Assembly: GCA_031002005.1 (NCBI GenBank)
Contig: CM061920.1
Span: forward strand, 113,698,095 to 113,762,094
DNA from: Vandiemenella viatica
Taxonomy: Eukaryota > Arthropoda > Insecta > Orthoptera > Morabidae
DNA length: 64,000 bases
Reading direction: 5' to 3'
Below the pieces are notes generated by a model. That model did no database searches and was not told where the DNA came from. It saw only the letters and a program-made list of their open reading frames with translations. The number at the start of each line of letters is the position of its first letter. Within the stretch, counting starts at the first letter, position 1. A program made the position numbers and the translations under genes. This document shows positions 34,677-47,247 of this stretch, piece after piece.

Positions 34677-37328
34677 CTAGCATTTGCCCGCTGCTTCACG
34701 CGCGCGTGCCTTGGCAGGTGTAGAAATTATTTACCGATTTTATTCTCTTATCAGACATTAACGTGGAAAGGCATGAACTGTTAATGTATTCTGAATAGTT
34801 AAGTTTAATTTCAGTTAATACATTAGGTTCGGTTTTCATACTGATGTCAGAGAGTTGTTTTATTCATATTTTAACATGATGCAATTGATTCAATAGTAGA
34901 AAAGGTTCCTGAAAAATTAACAGTAGTAATTCGTGGTTGTAATTATTGTGCGAAGTATAAACATTTATTGTTTAGAAAGGCTTTCACGGTTCAAACGACG
35001 TTTTTCTTCTGTGCGCTTTCAGAAGCTATGGATTTAGCGTATAGAACCCGGTTATAGGTCAATCGCTTTTCTCGGTGCAGGTTACTTTCATTTGCTCTAG
35101 CTATTTCATCTAGTTCTCTTTGACGTTGCAGACGATGTTGTCGGTCTATTTCACTCTCATTTAGCCGAATATTATTTCTGAAAGCAATATTTAACTCAGC
35201 TAAAACATAATATTTTTAAATGCTGATATGGAGGATTCCACGTTAACCGTGGTACCGAAAATTTAAATGGATATATAACAGTTGTAACGTTAAGAAAGCT
35301 GATATTATAATCATTATGTGTAATTTTTTTTGGCGATTTTATGTGTAAACTTTGCCTGGGATTATATAGCTAGGTATAAGCTTTGTTAAGGATGTATCTG
35401 TGGATTTAATGAAAAATATTCTTTCCATGATACTTAACTAAAAAAAGTTTATTTTTAAATGTGGATACCGAGGATTGCAACATAACCGCGGTGCCATAAA
35501 TTTATGTAAATATAGCAGTAATCTACGACTTAGTACTCTTGGAAGTGTGCTGAAATATAAAAATTCGTTACCAATAATCACAGCATCTCAATTTTTCTGA
35601 TTTATTTATTTTTTGTTGTTTTTTATTTTTTGTTGTTTGGATATTGGTTTTATTTTATGTTGATACACCATCAATTATTCCTGCTTTAAAATAGAAATTT
35701 ACGTGAATTGGAGCTACTCTTGATTTCAAATCGTCGTATCATTACTGTCATTATTTCAGTCAGATATAATTAATCCAAAAATGTCGAGATGTGATCATGG
35801 TACAGTTTATGTAGTAACGTGCATGTAACTGAAACAATTATTTCTGAGTGGCAACATTATCGCAAGTTGTGAATCGCTTGAAATGCAACCTGACAGCTGA
35901 TATGATACTTTGTTATAGGCCTAAGAGACGATGCCTGCAGCTTTATAATCTACGCGGTGTAGCATTAGGATATGAAACATTTTTAATCTAAGTTTCTTTC
36001 AATATAGCCGTATTTTCTATGTAATTATTTCAGTCGCATGTAAGTACCTGGCGAAACAACCGCCTGGACCAGATGACAATTGACTCGTTTTGTTTAGCAT
36101 CAGGCATAACGGGTTTAGTTTTAAAATTTACGCGGTGTAGAATAGAGTTACCAATAATCACAGCATCTCAATTTTTTCTGATTTATTTATTTTTTGCTGT
36201 TTGGATATTGGTTTTTATTTTATGTTGATACACCATCAATTATTCCTGCTTTAAAATAGAAATTTACGTGAATTGGAGTTAATCTTGGTTTCAAACCGTC
36301 GTATCATTATTGTCATTATTTCAGTCAGATATAATTAATTCAAAAATGTCAAAATGGATCACGGTACAGTATATGTACTAATGTGCATGTAACTCAAGCA
36401 ATTATTTCTGAGTGGCAAAATTATCGCAAGTTGTAAATCGATTGAAATGCAACCTGGACAGTGATGACAGCTGATATGCTTTGTTATAGGCCAAAGGGAC
36501 GATTCTTTTAGCTTTATAATTTACGCGGTGTAGCATTAGGATCTGAAAATTTTTTTATTTGAGTTTCTTTCAATATATCCGTATTTTCTATGTAATTATT
36601 TGAGTCGCATGTACCTGAATTTTCGGATGCCTAGTTATATTTGCACGTTATAGCCACGAGACATATTAAACGAATAAAGTACTTCCAAATATGTGCAATT
36701 CCCCACAAGTCATTATGAAAGAAGTATGTTTTATTACTTGCTGATATTTATAATAGCTGTTTTTCAGACATCGCTCTTCGAGAAAAAACTGAATTTCGTA
36801 TTAAGTATTGGCTTATTGTGGCTGTATTGTACAGCGTTCACGTAGCAATTTTGTTCCAGAGACAAACTGTATAACAGTCTACCAGAGACAATACATGTCT
36901 TCAATATTTGTAATATAACTTTTTCGTAATTCAACAGACCTGTTACGATTCAAGTAAATGCTGATTATACTTGATTCACGTATTCTTTTTATTTTGAAGC
37001 ACTGCGGTCCAGAAAAATGAATCGCAGAAGTAAAAAAAAAAAAAAAAAAAGGAAATCCTAAATTTTGTCAGGTCTCTTTATGAAAGGAGTGACCGTCTGA
37101 ATGTGTATAATTATCTGTGGTCTACAGTTTCACATTTCTGAAGTTTTTTACCGACTTTCTTCTTCCCATGGTACATATTAGTCGTTAGCTACTTCTGCAG
37201 ATGTTGATCAGTAACATTAGCTTTAAAAATTTGGAAACACCATGCAAATTGATGCGGTAGTTTTTGCGTTATTAGAGATCAAGCCTCACTACAAACGCAG
37301 CTTGCTTACAGATTTATAATAGTATAGA
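34677..37328 (-). mobile_element. Helitron-type element, 2.65 kb
   Basis: On the minus strand it starts A^TCTATACTATTATAAATCTG at 37328. It ends with a perfect 12-bp palindrome CACGCGCGCGTG, then AAGCAGCGGGCAAATG and CTAG^T at 34677. This is the Helitron end structure, with a hairpin a short distance before CTRR. The 3' 310 bp are nearly identical to 47248-47555, which is linked to helicase coding sequence. No long ORF remains; an internal 0.48-kb duplication is listed separately. Confidence 0.85.
35569..36625 (-). repeat. Internal ~480-bp direct duplication in the Helitron
   Basis: TACCAATAATCACAGCATCT begins both copies (35569 and 36149, offset 580). Alignment continues to about 36050 and 36625 with frequent substitutions and a few indels. 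Part of the unit (CCATCAATTATTCCTGCTTT and following) recurs in the Helitron at 43164-44661 (about 43558). Confidence 0.8.
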
Positions 37329-38741
37329 TTACCTTGCCGATATATCACAAACTCTTCACATAACTATCTGAAATAACTTGGGATCTAACATAACGACTGT
37401 AAATGACTGAGGCGACACAACTGATAATTTAAACATACTTTAATTATAAAAACCTAATCATACATTTAACCGCAAATCTGTCTAACATTATGGTGGAAGG
37501 AATTGACACGCACGCATCGTTACAATGTGACCAACATACTAAACTGTTATTAAATGAATTACTAGCTTCTTCATACGAATGTAACTGAAAGATGGAAAGA
37601 TGTCTTTACTGATTAAATACAACTAACTGAATAATTAACGATCATGATTATAAACCGACATTACCAAATAAGCTTATCACGAGGCTACAACATTATTACG
37701 ACCAACGGCAAACAACTCATTTAAGTTACACAGATTGAATAATGACTGAATAATTTAACTAACATATTTTACCTAAACAAATAATAACTAACATGAGGCA
37801 ATGCAAGGCAAAGCATAGCTTTTCCATGTGTCAAAGGCACACAGACAAGACACAAGTCTTACCTCTTACATGGCTGCTGGCAGAATAGTTACCGAATAGA
37901 ATAATCCGATTCTACGCGGCGGTTCTTATTCACGTTATCACGTGCTAGACGTATGATGCGTACTTCGCGCAGCGCAAGCACTGAGAGTCAGCAGAAAGTC
38001 TCACATGCACACTGATCGCTAGCTTCAAGCAACCTACAATATTCACTGACTAAACTATCAAAACTCCAAATTTAAGCCCTAATTCACAGACTTCCCGTTA
38101 CACGACCACCGCTCAGTTGTGAAGTTTAAAGTACTATTATGGATCAAAAAAGTTTAAAATCTATAAACACTTGTTTATTGCACTTGTGATTTAAAACATC
38201 AGTTATTGAAGAGAACTCTGATTGTGTGTGTGAACTGCTGTGCAATAAACCTTAAATAACTTACCATCTAAATTAGTTTAAAGCTTTCAATTTTAAAGTA
38301 AATAATTAGGATTATTGTAAGTGAGGTAAAATACAAACATTTTCACTCGCTAATAGAGCTTCGAAAATCGCATATTTCTTAGAAACTAATACTCATTTCT
38401 TTTTCGCTAGCTTTTGATTTAGAAATAAGCTAAAAGCTTGATTGTTAAATTAAATATAGTGAATTGTGAATAGACGTTTGGGTATATCTAATTTAACTTT
38501 TCAAATTTCTTGTATAACTAAAAAAAATAAGTGTTATAGATTCAGATTGTTGCTAAGTCATTTTTAGACTTCTGTTTTGTTTGAAATCAAACAGTTTCTT
38601 ATTTCCATTAGTATTAAAACATAAAAATAACAATAATCTGCAAGAAATACAACAAATAAATCTGACTTCTCAAACTATCGATCCTAAAAAAATAAATTGA
38701 TTGTAAACGTAACGTTGTAAATATTAACATATATTTATTAA
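37329..38741. other. No gene recognised between two Helitrons
   Basis: AT-rich with a GC-richer patch at 37900-38060. No frame or repeat end could be supported. Confidence 0.5.
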
Positions 38742-41700
38742 CTAGCTGGTACCCACGACCACGTTCGTGATTGTAAAGAATTCATATTGACAGCTATAGA
38801 CATCTAACCACCATAGTGCACGATGGGAGACTCGATACTATTACCACACACAAATACCAGTCTTCTGCGCTATGTAGTTCCGGCAGCAAAGTAAAATTTA
38901 CGGATACACACAAGTCTTTGGATGAAATAAGAAAATATTCATGATCGACCAATTTCAAACACCATATCTCACACACTCCCACAGTTACCGAATTTCGGCC
39001 AACGTTGTGATCGATGGGAGACTCTGTGTTACTACCACACACAAACGCCAGTGATCTGCGATTGATAGTTTTCACTTAAAAGTGATACACCGTGACACAT
39101 GCGTCTTTGGCAGAAATATGAAATTGCCACAGGTCGACATTTTCATCCCCCATATCTTCCACACCCCCATAGTTACAGACATCTAACAACCATAGTGCAC
39201 GACAACAGACACGATTCTACTACCACACATAAACACCAATGCTCTATGCTATGTAGTCGTGGCAGAAAAGTGAAATCTGCGGAGACACATGACTTTCGTC
39301 GAAATACGAAAATATCCTTGGTCGGCCACTTACAACCACCATATCTCCCACACAACCACAGTTTATGAAATTCGGCCGCTGTTGTGATCGAAAGGTGACC
39401 GATGGTTTTCGCTGAAAAATGATACACCATGACACTCTTGTCTTTAACAGAAGTATGAAATTGCCACAGGACGACCACTTTCAACCCCCATATCTCCCAC
39501 ACCCCCATAGCTACCAAAATCTAACAACCATAGTGCACTACATTAGATATAATTCTACTACCAAACACAAACACCAATGCTTTATGCTATGTAGTTGTGG
39601 CAGAAAAGTGACATATGCGGAGACAGTCGAAATACGAAAATATCCTTAGTCTGCCACTTACAACCACCATATCTTCCACAGTACCACAGTTTCTGAAATT
39701 CGGCCGCTGTTGAGATCGAAAGGTGTCTCTGTGCTACTACCACACACAAACGCCAGTGATCTGCGATTGATAGTTTTCACTTAAAAGTGATACACCGTGA
39801 CACATGCGTCTTTGGCAGAAATATGAAATTGCCGCAGGTCGACCATTTTCATCCCCCATATCTTCCACACCCCCATAGTTACAGACATCTAACAACCATA
39901 GTGAACAACAGACACGATTCTACTACCACACATAAACACCAATGCTCTATGCTATGTAGTCGTGGCAGAAAAGTGAAATCTGCGGAGACACATGACTTTC
40001 GTCGAAATACGAAAATATCCTTGGTCGGCCACTTACAACCACCATATCTACCACACAACCGCAGTTTCTGAAATTCGGCCGCTGTTGTGATCGAAAGGTG
40101 ACTCTGCGTTACTACCACACACAAACGCCAGACATCTGTGATCGATGGTTTTCGCTGAAAAATGATACACCATGACACTTTTGTCTTTGACAGAAGTATG
40201 AAATTGCCACAGGACGACCACTTTCAACCCCCATATCTCCCACACACCCATAGCTACCGAAATCTAACAACCATAGTGCACTACATGAGATACAATTCTA
40301 CTACCAAACACAAACACCAATGCTCTATGCTAAGTAGTTGTGGCAGAAAAGTGACATATGCGGAGACAGTCGAAATACGAAAATATCCTTGGTCGGCCAC
40401 TTACAACCACCATATCTACCACAGTACCACAGTTTCTGAAATTCGGCCGCTGTTGTGTTCGAAAGGTGACTCTGTGCTACTACTACACACAAACGCCAGT
40501 TATCTGTGATATATAGTTTTCGCTGAAAAGTGATACACCATGACACTTTTGTCTTTGGCAGAAGTATGAAATTGCCACAGGTCGACCACTTTCAACCCCA
40601 ATTTCTCCCACACCCCTATAGATACCGACATCTAAGAACCATAGTGCGCTACATGAGATACGATTCTATTTCCAAACACAAACACCAATTCTCTATGCTA
40701 TGTAGTTGAGGCAGAAAAGTGACATATGCGGAGACAGTCGAAATACGAAAATATCCTTGGTCGGCCACTTACAACCACCATTTCTACCACAGTACCACAG
40801 TTTCTGAAATTCGGCCGCTGTTGTGATCGAAAGGTGACTCTGTGCTACTACTACACACAAACGCCAGTTATCTGTGATCTATAGTTTTCGCTGAAAAGTG
40901 ATACACCATGACACTTTTGTCTTTGGCAGAAGTATGAAATTGCCACAGGTCGACCACTTTCAACCCCAATTTCTCCCACACCCCTATAGATACCGACATC
41001 TAAGAACCATAGTGCGCTACATGAGATACGATTCTATTTCCAAACACAAACACCAATGCTCTATGCTATGTAGTTGAGGCAGAAAAGTGACATATGCGGA
41101 GACAGTCGAAATACGAAAATATCCTTGGTCGGCCACTTACAACCACCATATCTACCACAGTACCACAGTCTCTGAAATTCGGCCGCTGTTGTGATCGAAA
41201 GGTGTCTCTGTGCTACTACTACACACAAACGCCAGTTATCTGTGATCTATAGTTTTCGCTGAAAAGTGGTACACCATGACACTTTTGTCTTTGGCAGAAG
41301 TATGAAATTGCCACAGGTTGATCACTTTCAACCCCCATATCTCCCAAACCCCCATAGCTACCGAAATCTAACAACCATAGTGCACTACATGAGATATAAT
41401 TCTACTACCAAACACAAACACCAATGCTCTATGCTATGTAGTTGTGGCAGAAAAGTGACATATGCGGAGACAGTCGAAATACGAAAATATCCTTGGTCGG
41501 CCAACTACAACCACCATATCTACCACAGTACCACAGTTTCTGAAATTCGGCCGCTGTTGTGATCGAAAGGTGACTCTGTGCTACTACTACACACAAACGC
41601 CAGTTATCTGTAATCTATAGTTTTCGCTGAAAAGTGGTACACCATGACACTTTTGTCTTTGGCAGAAGTATGAAATTGCCACAGGTCGACCACTTTCAAC

Positions 41701-43160
41701 CCCAATTTCTCCCACACCCCTATAGATACCGACATCTAAGAACCATAGTGCACTACATGAGATACGATTCTATTTCCAAACACAAACACCAATGCTCTAT
41801 GCTATGTAGTTGAGGCAGAAAAGTGACATATGCGGAGACAGTCGAAATACGAAAATATCCTTGGTCGGCCACTTACAACCACCATATCTACCACAGTACC
41901 ACAGTCTCTGAAATTCGGCCGCTGTTGTGATCGAAAGGTGTCTCTGTGCTACTACTACACACAAACGCCAGTTATCTGTGATCTATAGTTTTCGCTGAAA
42001 AGTGGTACACCATGACACTTTTGTCTTTGGCAGAAGTATGAAATTGCCACAGGTTGATCACTTTCAACCCCCATATCTCCCACACCCCCATAGCTACCGA
42101 AATCTAACAACCATAGTGCACTACATGAGATATAATTCTACTACCAAACACAAACACCAATGCTCTATGCTATGTAGTTGTGGCAGAAAAGTGACATATG
42201 CGGAGACAGTCGAAATACGAAAATATCCTTGGTCGGCCAACTACAACCACCATATCTACCACAGTACCACAGTTTCTGAAATTCGGCCGCTGTTGTGATC
42301 GAAAGGTGACTCTGTGCTACTACTACACACAAACGCCAGTTATCTGTGATCTATAGTTTTCGCTGAAAAGTGGTACACCATGACATTTTTGTCTTTGGCA
42401 GAAGTATGAAATTGCCACAGGTTGATCACTTTCAACCCCCATATCTCCCACACCCCCATAGCTACCGAAATCTAACAACCATAGTGCACTACATGAGATA
42501 TAATTCTACTACCAAACACAAACACCAATGCTCTATGCTATGTAGTTGTGGCAGAAAAGTGACATATGCGGAGACAGTCGAAATACGAAAATATCCTTGG
42601 TCGGCCAACTACAACCACCATATCTACCACAGTACCACAGTTTCTGAAATTCGGCCGCTGTTGTGATCGAAAGGTGACTCTGTGCTACTACTACACACAA
42701 ACGCCAGTTATCTGTGATCTATAGTTTTCGCTGAAAAGTGATACACCATGACACTTTTGTCTTTGGCAGAAGTATGAAATTGCCACAGGTCGACCACTTT
42801 CAACCCACATATCTTCCACACCCCCATAGCTACCGACATCTAACAACCATAGTACACGACAGGAAAGACGATTGTACTACCACACACAAACACCAAAGGT
42901 CAATGTTATGTAGTTGTGGCAGGAAAGAGAAGTATACGGAGATACGAATTTTAGGTCAAAATGTGAAAACGCCCTGCACTGACCAACTTTAATCATTATA
43001 TCTCCCACATCCCCACAGCTATCGGCATTCGACCAACGTTGTGCATGACAGGAAACTCCATGCTACTTCCACCCACAAACATCAGTGATCTGTGCTAGGT
43101 AGTGGTGGCTGAAAAGTGAAATATAGGAAAAAACACGTCTATTTTTATATATATATAAGA
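38742..43160 (-). mobile_element. Helitron-type element filled by a satellite array
   Basis: On the minus strand the 5' end is A^TCTTATATATATATAAAAAT (43160). The 3' end has a 5-bp stem (CACGA-loop-TCGTG), then GGTACCAGCTAG^T at 38742. Almost the whole 4.4 kb between is one tandem array. The next Helitron begins three bases beyond its 5' end. No transposase-like frame. Confidence 0.65.
38790..43130 (+). repeat. Dimeric satellite: ~12 units of 368 bp, each two ~184-bp halves
   Basis: The period is 368 bp (for example ACACCATGACA(C/T)TTTTGTCT at 41272, 42008, 42376 and 42744). Within each unit the two halves align with each other (CATCTAACAACCATAGTGCA half versus AAATTCGGCCGCTGTTGTGA half; both then reach CTACCACACACAAACRCCA). 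Inner units are almost identical while edge units are divergent. In the inner array two unit types alternate irregularly (ATTTCTCCCACACCCCTATA versus ATATCTCCCACACCCCCATA). The recurring ~98-codon plus-strand frames are a by-product. Confidence 0.92.
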
Positions 43161-43163
43161 TTA

Positions 43164-44661
43164 CTAGCATTTGCCCGCTGATTCGCGCACGTGTTCTTCG
43201 GTATGTCTAAAACTTCTTTACCGAATTTATTCTATTACCAAATATTAACATGGAGAGGCATGAAATATAAACATCTTCTCAAAATTTTCCTAATAGTTAG
43301 TAAATTTTAGTTTTAATGCGGATATGGAGGATTGCACGATAATCGTGGTATCGCAAATATATGTAAATATAACAGTCTTCTTGGAAGTTTGTTGTAGTAT
43401 AATAGTTTTCTTTATAAATAATAACAGAAATAAATATTTCAGAATAATAATAAAAATTTATTTCCGTTCCATAAAAACAAAAAATTCAATAACATTTAAC
43501 ATCTTTTTTTGTTTTTTTGCTGTTTGGATATTGGTTTTATTTTGACGATATGTTTATTCCATCAATTATTCCTGCTTTAAAATAGAAATTTACGTGGACT
43601 AAAATTAATCTTACGCGGTATAACACATGAAGTATTATTTTTAATTTCCTTCAGTTTCAGTCGTTATTTAAGTCGCGTGTAAGTATATCAAACGTTTCAG
43701 GATTCGATGGCGAAACATTGAATGTATTAGTGCGCAAGTGATAGAAGCTATGATTTTCGAACGCAATCATTAGACACGTTTGTTGTTAGGTTGAAATGCA
43801 GCCTGGACTAGAATGGCTATTGACACGCTTTGTTAGAGCATAAGGCATATTTGATTTAGTTTTATAATTTTAGCGGCGCAGCTTATGGTTTTAGGATGTC
43901 TAGTTAATTTTTAACCTCGTTGGTTCGATGTTCCTGTCGTCATTAACTCAATAACAGGTGGCGATAAAAAATTTAAAATCAGTGTTATGACAGTTATTTA
44001 ATAGAAAGGATTTTTTTTTTACTGGCCCTAGTTTGAACAGCAGCTAAAATTTTTACACACATTCCTTGAGCGATATTATTCAAGAATATTTGCACTTTAT
44101 AGCCACCAAATATATATTAATCAAGCAAAGTACATCGAAATATGAGCAGTTTCGCACAACTCATTATGGAAGAAAGTACATAATGTATTGTTACCTGCTG
44201 ATATTTATGGTAGCTGTTTCTCAGACATCTTTCTTCGAGAAAAAAAAACTGAAATTCATATCCATAATGATATGTAAGGAAGAAGTAGTGACTTATTAAC
44301 ATTATTTATTGAAAAACATTGCACCCGAGACAAACTGTTTAACTGTCTACCAGAGACTATATACGTCTACCACTGAATAACAGAAGTAAAAAAATGAAAC
44401 CGCAGATTTTTGCAAAATGAGTGCGCGTCTGAAGTACATAATCATCCGTGGCCCACAATTTCCCTTATATAAAGATTTTTAATTGCTTGCTTCTTTCCGT
44501 AGTACAGGTAAGTCATTAGCTATTTCCACAGATTTTCGTTCGGACTATTAGCTCTAAAAATTTGAAAACACCATCTCAATTGCAGCGGTAGCTTATGCGC
44601 GGTTCGCGTTCAAATAAAGAGACACATGCAGCTTGCTTACAGATTTAGAATAGTATATAGA
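43164..44661 (-). mobile_element. Helitron-type element, 1.5 kb
   Basis: On the minus strand it begins A^TCTATATACTATTCTAAATC at 44661 and ends GCGGGCAAATGCTAG^T at 43164. A GCGC-type hairpin (CGCGCACGTG region) lies just before the end. It shares body sequence with 34677-37328. No ORF. Confidence 0.8.
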
Positions 44662-45454
44662 TTTCAGTCCTAAATATGATAGATTCTTGATCAATTAATT
44701 CCGTCTTAAATATAATAGTTATGTATTTCCTTCTTTCCAAGATATTAAAATAGCAACTTCTTAGTAAAAATAGTTTAAGAATTTGATTAAAGTTTTTTTA
44801 TCTTCTTATTAATTACAATAACTTGATTGAGGAGTAAAACTCTTATCCAATTGAATAAAAACGTTAAAAACATAATGTAAACTTTATTAGACTACTTTAT
44901 CAAATAAATTTAAGGTTCCTTTGAAAGGTGCTAAAAGTATTTGGGAAAAATCGTGACTGGAAAGTGTGGCGCATGTCGCAGGTATCTTTCATTGGGCATG
45001 TAGGGAAGAGGAAACGTGGGAAATAAATGAGGCTCTCCCATGGTTTTGTACATTTTGTCTTAGGGATGAGGGAGTTGCTTGAAAGGACCAGGGTTCTTGA
45101 TGCTCGTCCTGTGGAGGCTCAGCCTATAGGAGCTCAGACTGTGAGGCCCAGCATGTTGGGCTCAGCCTGTTTAGGCTCAGACAGCAGTCGCTCAGCCTGA
45201 GGGGTCTGAGCCTATCGAGGCTCATGCTATAGAGGCAGAAAGTAGAAATAGTGGGTTGGAGGAAGTTGAGAAGAATGTGTGGGTGCTGTTAACAGGTCGT
45301 AGGAGAAAATATGGTTAATAGGCTGAAGAAGCCAGACACTTCAGAAGTTGTGGGTAAAAACCGCTTGACCTGTCGACACACAGAGCGAAGAGCCTCATGT
45401 AGTTGTAGGAGTAGGTGAGATGCAGCAGGACTTAGGATTAAAGGCGATCAAGGC
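44662..45454 (+). other. LINE 5' flank and decayed ORF1 start; GGCTCAG-rich repeats 45110-45240
   Basis: The first ~330 bp show nothing recognisable. From about 45060 the sequence reads as a decayed N-terminal part of the LINE ORF1. It includes degenerate 15-18-base repeats around GGCTCAGCCTGT/GAGCCTAT. Confidence 0.45.
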
Positions 45455-45976
45455 AAGAATATGAAAAAAAGGGTTCTGCTGCTAGTTAGGAGTCATGGGA
45501 GAGGTGTAGGCCTCTTTCTGCAGGGGTCAGTTAGGCACAGGTTACCTGGTCACAATGCAATATTACATCAGGTAATAGAGGATATAGGTTCATTTTGTAG
45601 GAGTTTCGTTACGGAGATATAGTAGTGATAGTGGCAGCTGCGGGGGTAGTATTGATAGAAACGCGAGTTATAGCATAAGGAGTGACTTGAGGAAGATTGT
45701 GAAAGAGGTGGAGCTCATGTCGGTCCTAAGTCGTCATGACAGGCTACAATTGAACTATACTGTAAGGTGGGTGAATCGGAAGGTGCTACTTGAGAAAGGA
45801 ATTAGTTCTCTCTTGGAGGTTGTGCCTGTGAACCCTTTTGTTAGGTGGGGTTTCACTAGCCATGGCCTACATCTAAATAGAAGGGGCAAGGTGGTACTTT
45901 CTGAGTTGTTAGCTAGAGCAGTAAGGGAGCCCATATCCAGTGATGTTGGGGTCAGGACAGTGCCTTTTTTATGTTA
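45455..45976 (+). pseudogene. LINE ORF1 esterase (SGNH/GDSL-like) domain
   Basis: ORF1 proteins of some CR1/L2-type LINEs carry an SGNH hydrolase-like domain. Here RVLLLVRSHGRGVGLFLQ (about 45463) corresponds to the block usually containing GDSHGRG, but the GD is replaced by VR. DIVVIVA at about 45617 is the middle block. SRHDRLQLNYTVRWVNRKVL and SHGLHLNRRGKVVLSELL at 45730-45930 are the end block, with the conserved GLHLNRRGK. A stop near 45622 and a frameshift split it. It lies directly upstream of ORF2 remnants of the same element. Confidence 0.7.
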
Positions 45977-46139
45977 GGGGTTGCTGGTGAAGGGATGGAA
46001 ATGGATGATTAAAGTGATACTGATTGTAGATCTACAGTGGGAAAAATCGCAAATGTTAATGAAATAGATGAAGTTGCAACAACAACTGACTGGGGTAGAA
46101 CTGTAAAGTGAGGAGGTAAATACTGAAAATATAAAGCCA

Positions 46140-47247
46140 GTAATAAGGATGTGACTGGTGAATTGTAGAAGTATAAAGAACCAAAGTAAAATCCAGATAA
46201 TTACCTTATAGGGTATCAAGTAACTGAAGGAATAAGTGATCATGAAGCAGTTTTGATGGACATTAGAGGATTCAGTGAATCAGCAGCCAAAATTGAAGGG
46301 GGAAATTGGTACGATTACAAAAAGGCCCAGATTTCGAACTTCAAGCGATATTTCAGAGAACGTTTCAACAAATGGAAGGAAGGCACAAGTACAGTACAGT
46401 CATGGTGGTAAGAGTTCAAGGAGATAATTAGAAAGGGGGGAAAATAAATTCCAAAGCAGAAAATAAAGAGAAGTAAATAACCTGTGTACTATCATAGGGA
46501 GGTGAAGAGGATAAAGATGTTGGTAAGAAGAGATTTAAAACACAGCCACGGTAGTAGGGAATATTTAAAACAACTAACAAGGACCACATAATAGCTAAGA
46601 AGGTGGCTAAAGATGGATTTATGAAGAGTATTGTCAGTACAGGGGGGACCAATTGACTGATTCATCTAGAAATTTCTATAACTATGTTAGAAAACTGAGA
46701 GGAAGGGAAGGTGTTGAGACACTTGTAGATAAAAATGGGCAAGAAGTTACGGAGGATTAGAAAAAAGGCAGAAATTTTAAATAACTGGTTTAGTGAGAGC
46801 ATTAGGGACAAGGAATCAGAAACAGGTGGTTCTCAATCGGATAAAGAGCTTAACAACACAATTATAAATGAGCAGACCAAAAAATTTGATATTCTTCCTG
46901 AGGAAATCATGAAGGAACTAAGAACGCTGAAAAAACATAACCGGTCTGGTGTAGATAATATTACTACTGATCTCTTAAAGATATCCGGATGTGACATTGT
47001 ACTTTATGAGCTTGAAATATTATTTAAATTGTTTCTGGAAACTTGCTACTTACCAGAGGACTTTAAACGTGCGATAGTAGTACCGGTACATAAATGAGGG
47101 GCGAGAATATAGTTGAAAGTTATAGGCCAATCGGTTTGATATCATTTGTAGGTAAATTAATGGAGAGATTGATATGCAACGAGATAAGAAATATATGTGA
47201 AAAGCGTAAGTGGTTTTGCAAGTAGGCAGCATTGCTTTAGGGAAGGA
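46140..47247 (+). pseudogene. LINE ORF2 remnant: endonuclease scars and N-terminal RT
   Basis: LVNCRSIKNQSKIQI at about 46155, then directly GYQVTEGISDHEAVLMDIRG (about 46215), are the first and last blocks of an apurinic-type endonuclease. The ~200 residues between are missing, an internal deletion. From 46735 a 120-codon frame covers the RT start (LKKHNRSGVDNITTDLLKIS, FKRAIVVPVHK) to a stop, and coding text continues broken to 47247. It is then cut by the Helitron fragment at 47248. It aligns with 1313-1590, the same family. Confidence 0.8.

Noticed and set aside
39099..42992. Recurrent ~98-codon plus-strand frames (MVHHDTFVFGRS...) in the satellite array, possibly a repeat-protein gene
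   Set aside because: They recur at exactly the 368-bp satellite period, start and stop inside the unit, and have no linking frame or splice signals. Conservation is explained by array homogenisation.
38790..43130. Regular direct repeats that could be taken for a CRISPR array
   Set aside because: The unit is 368 bp, with no short-repeat/unique-spacer pattern, in a eukaryotic transposon-rich context.
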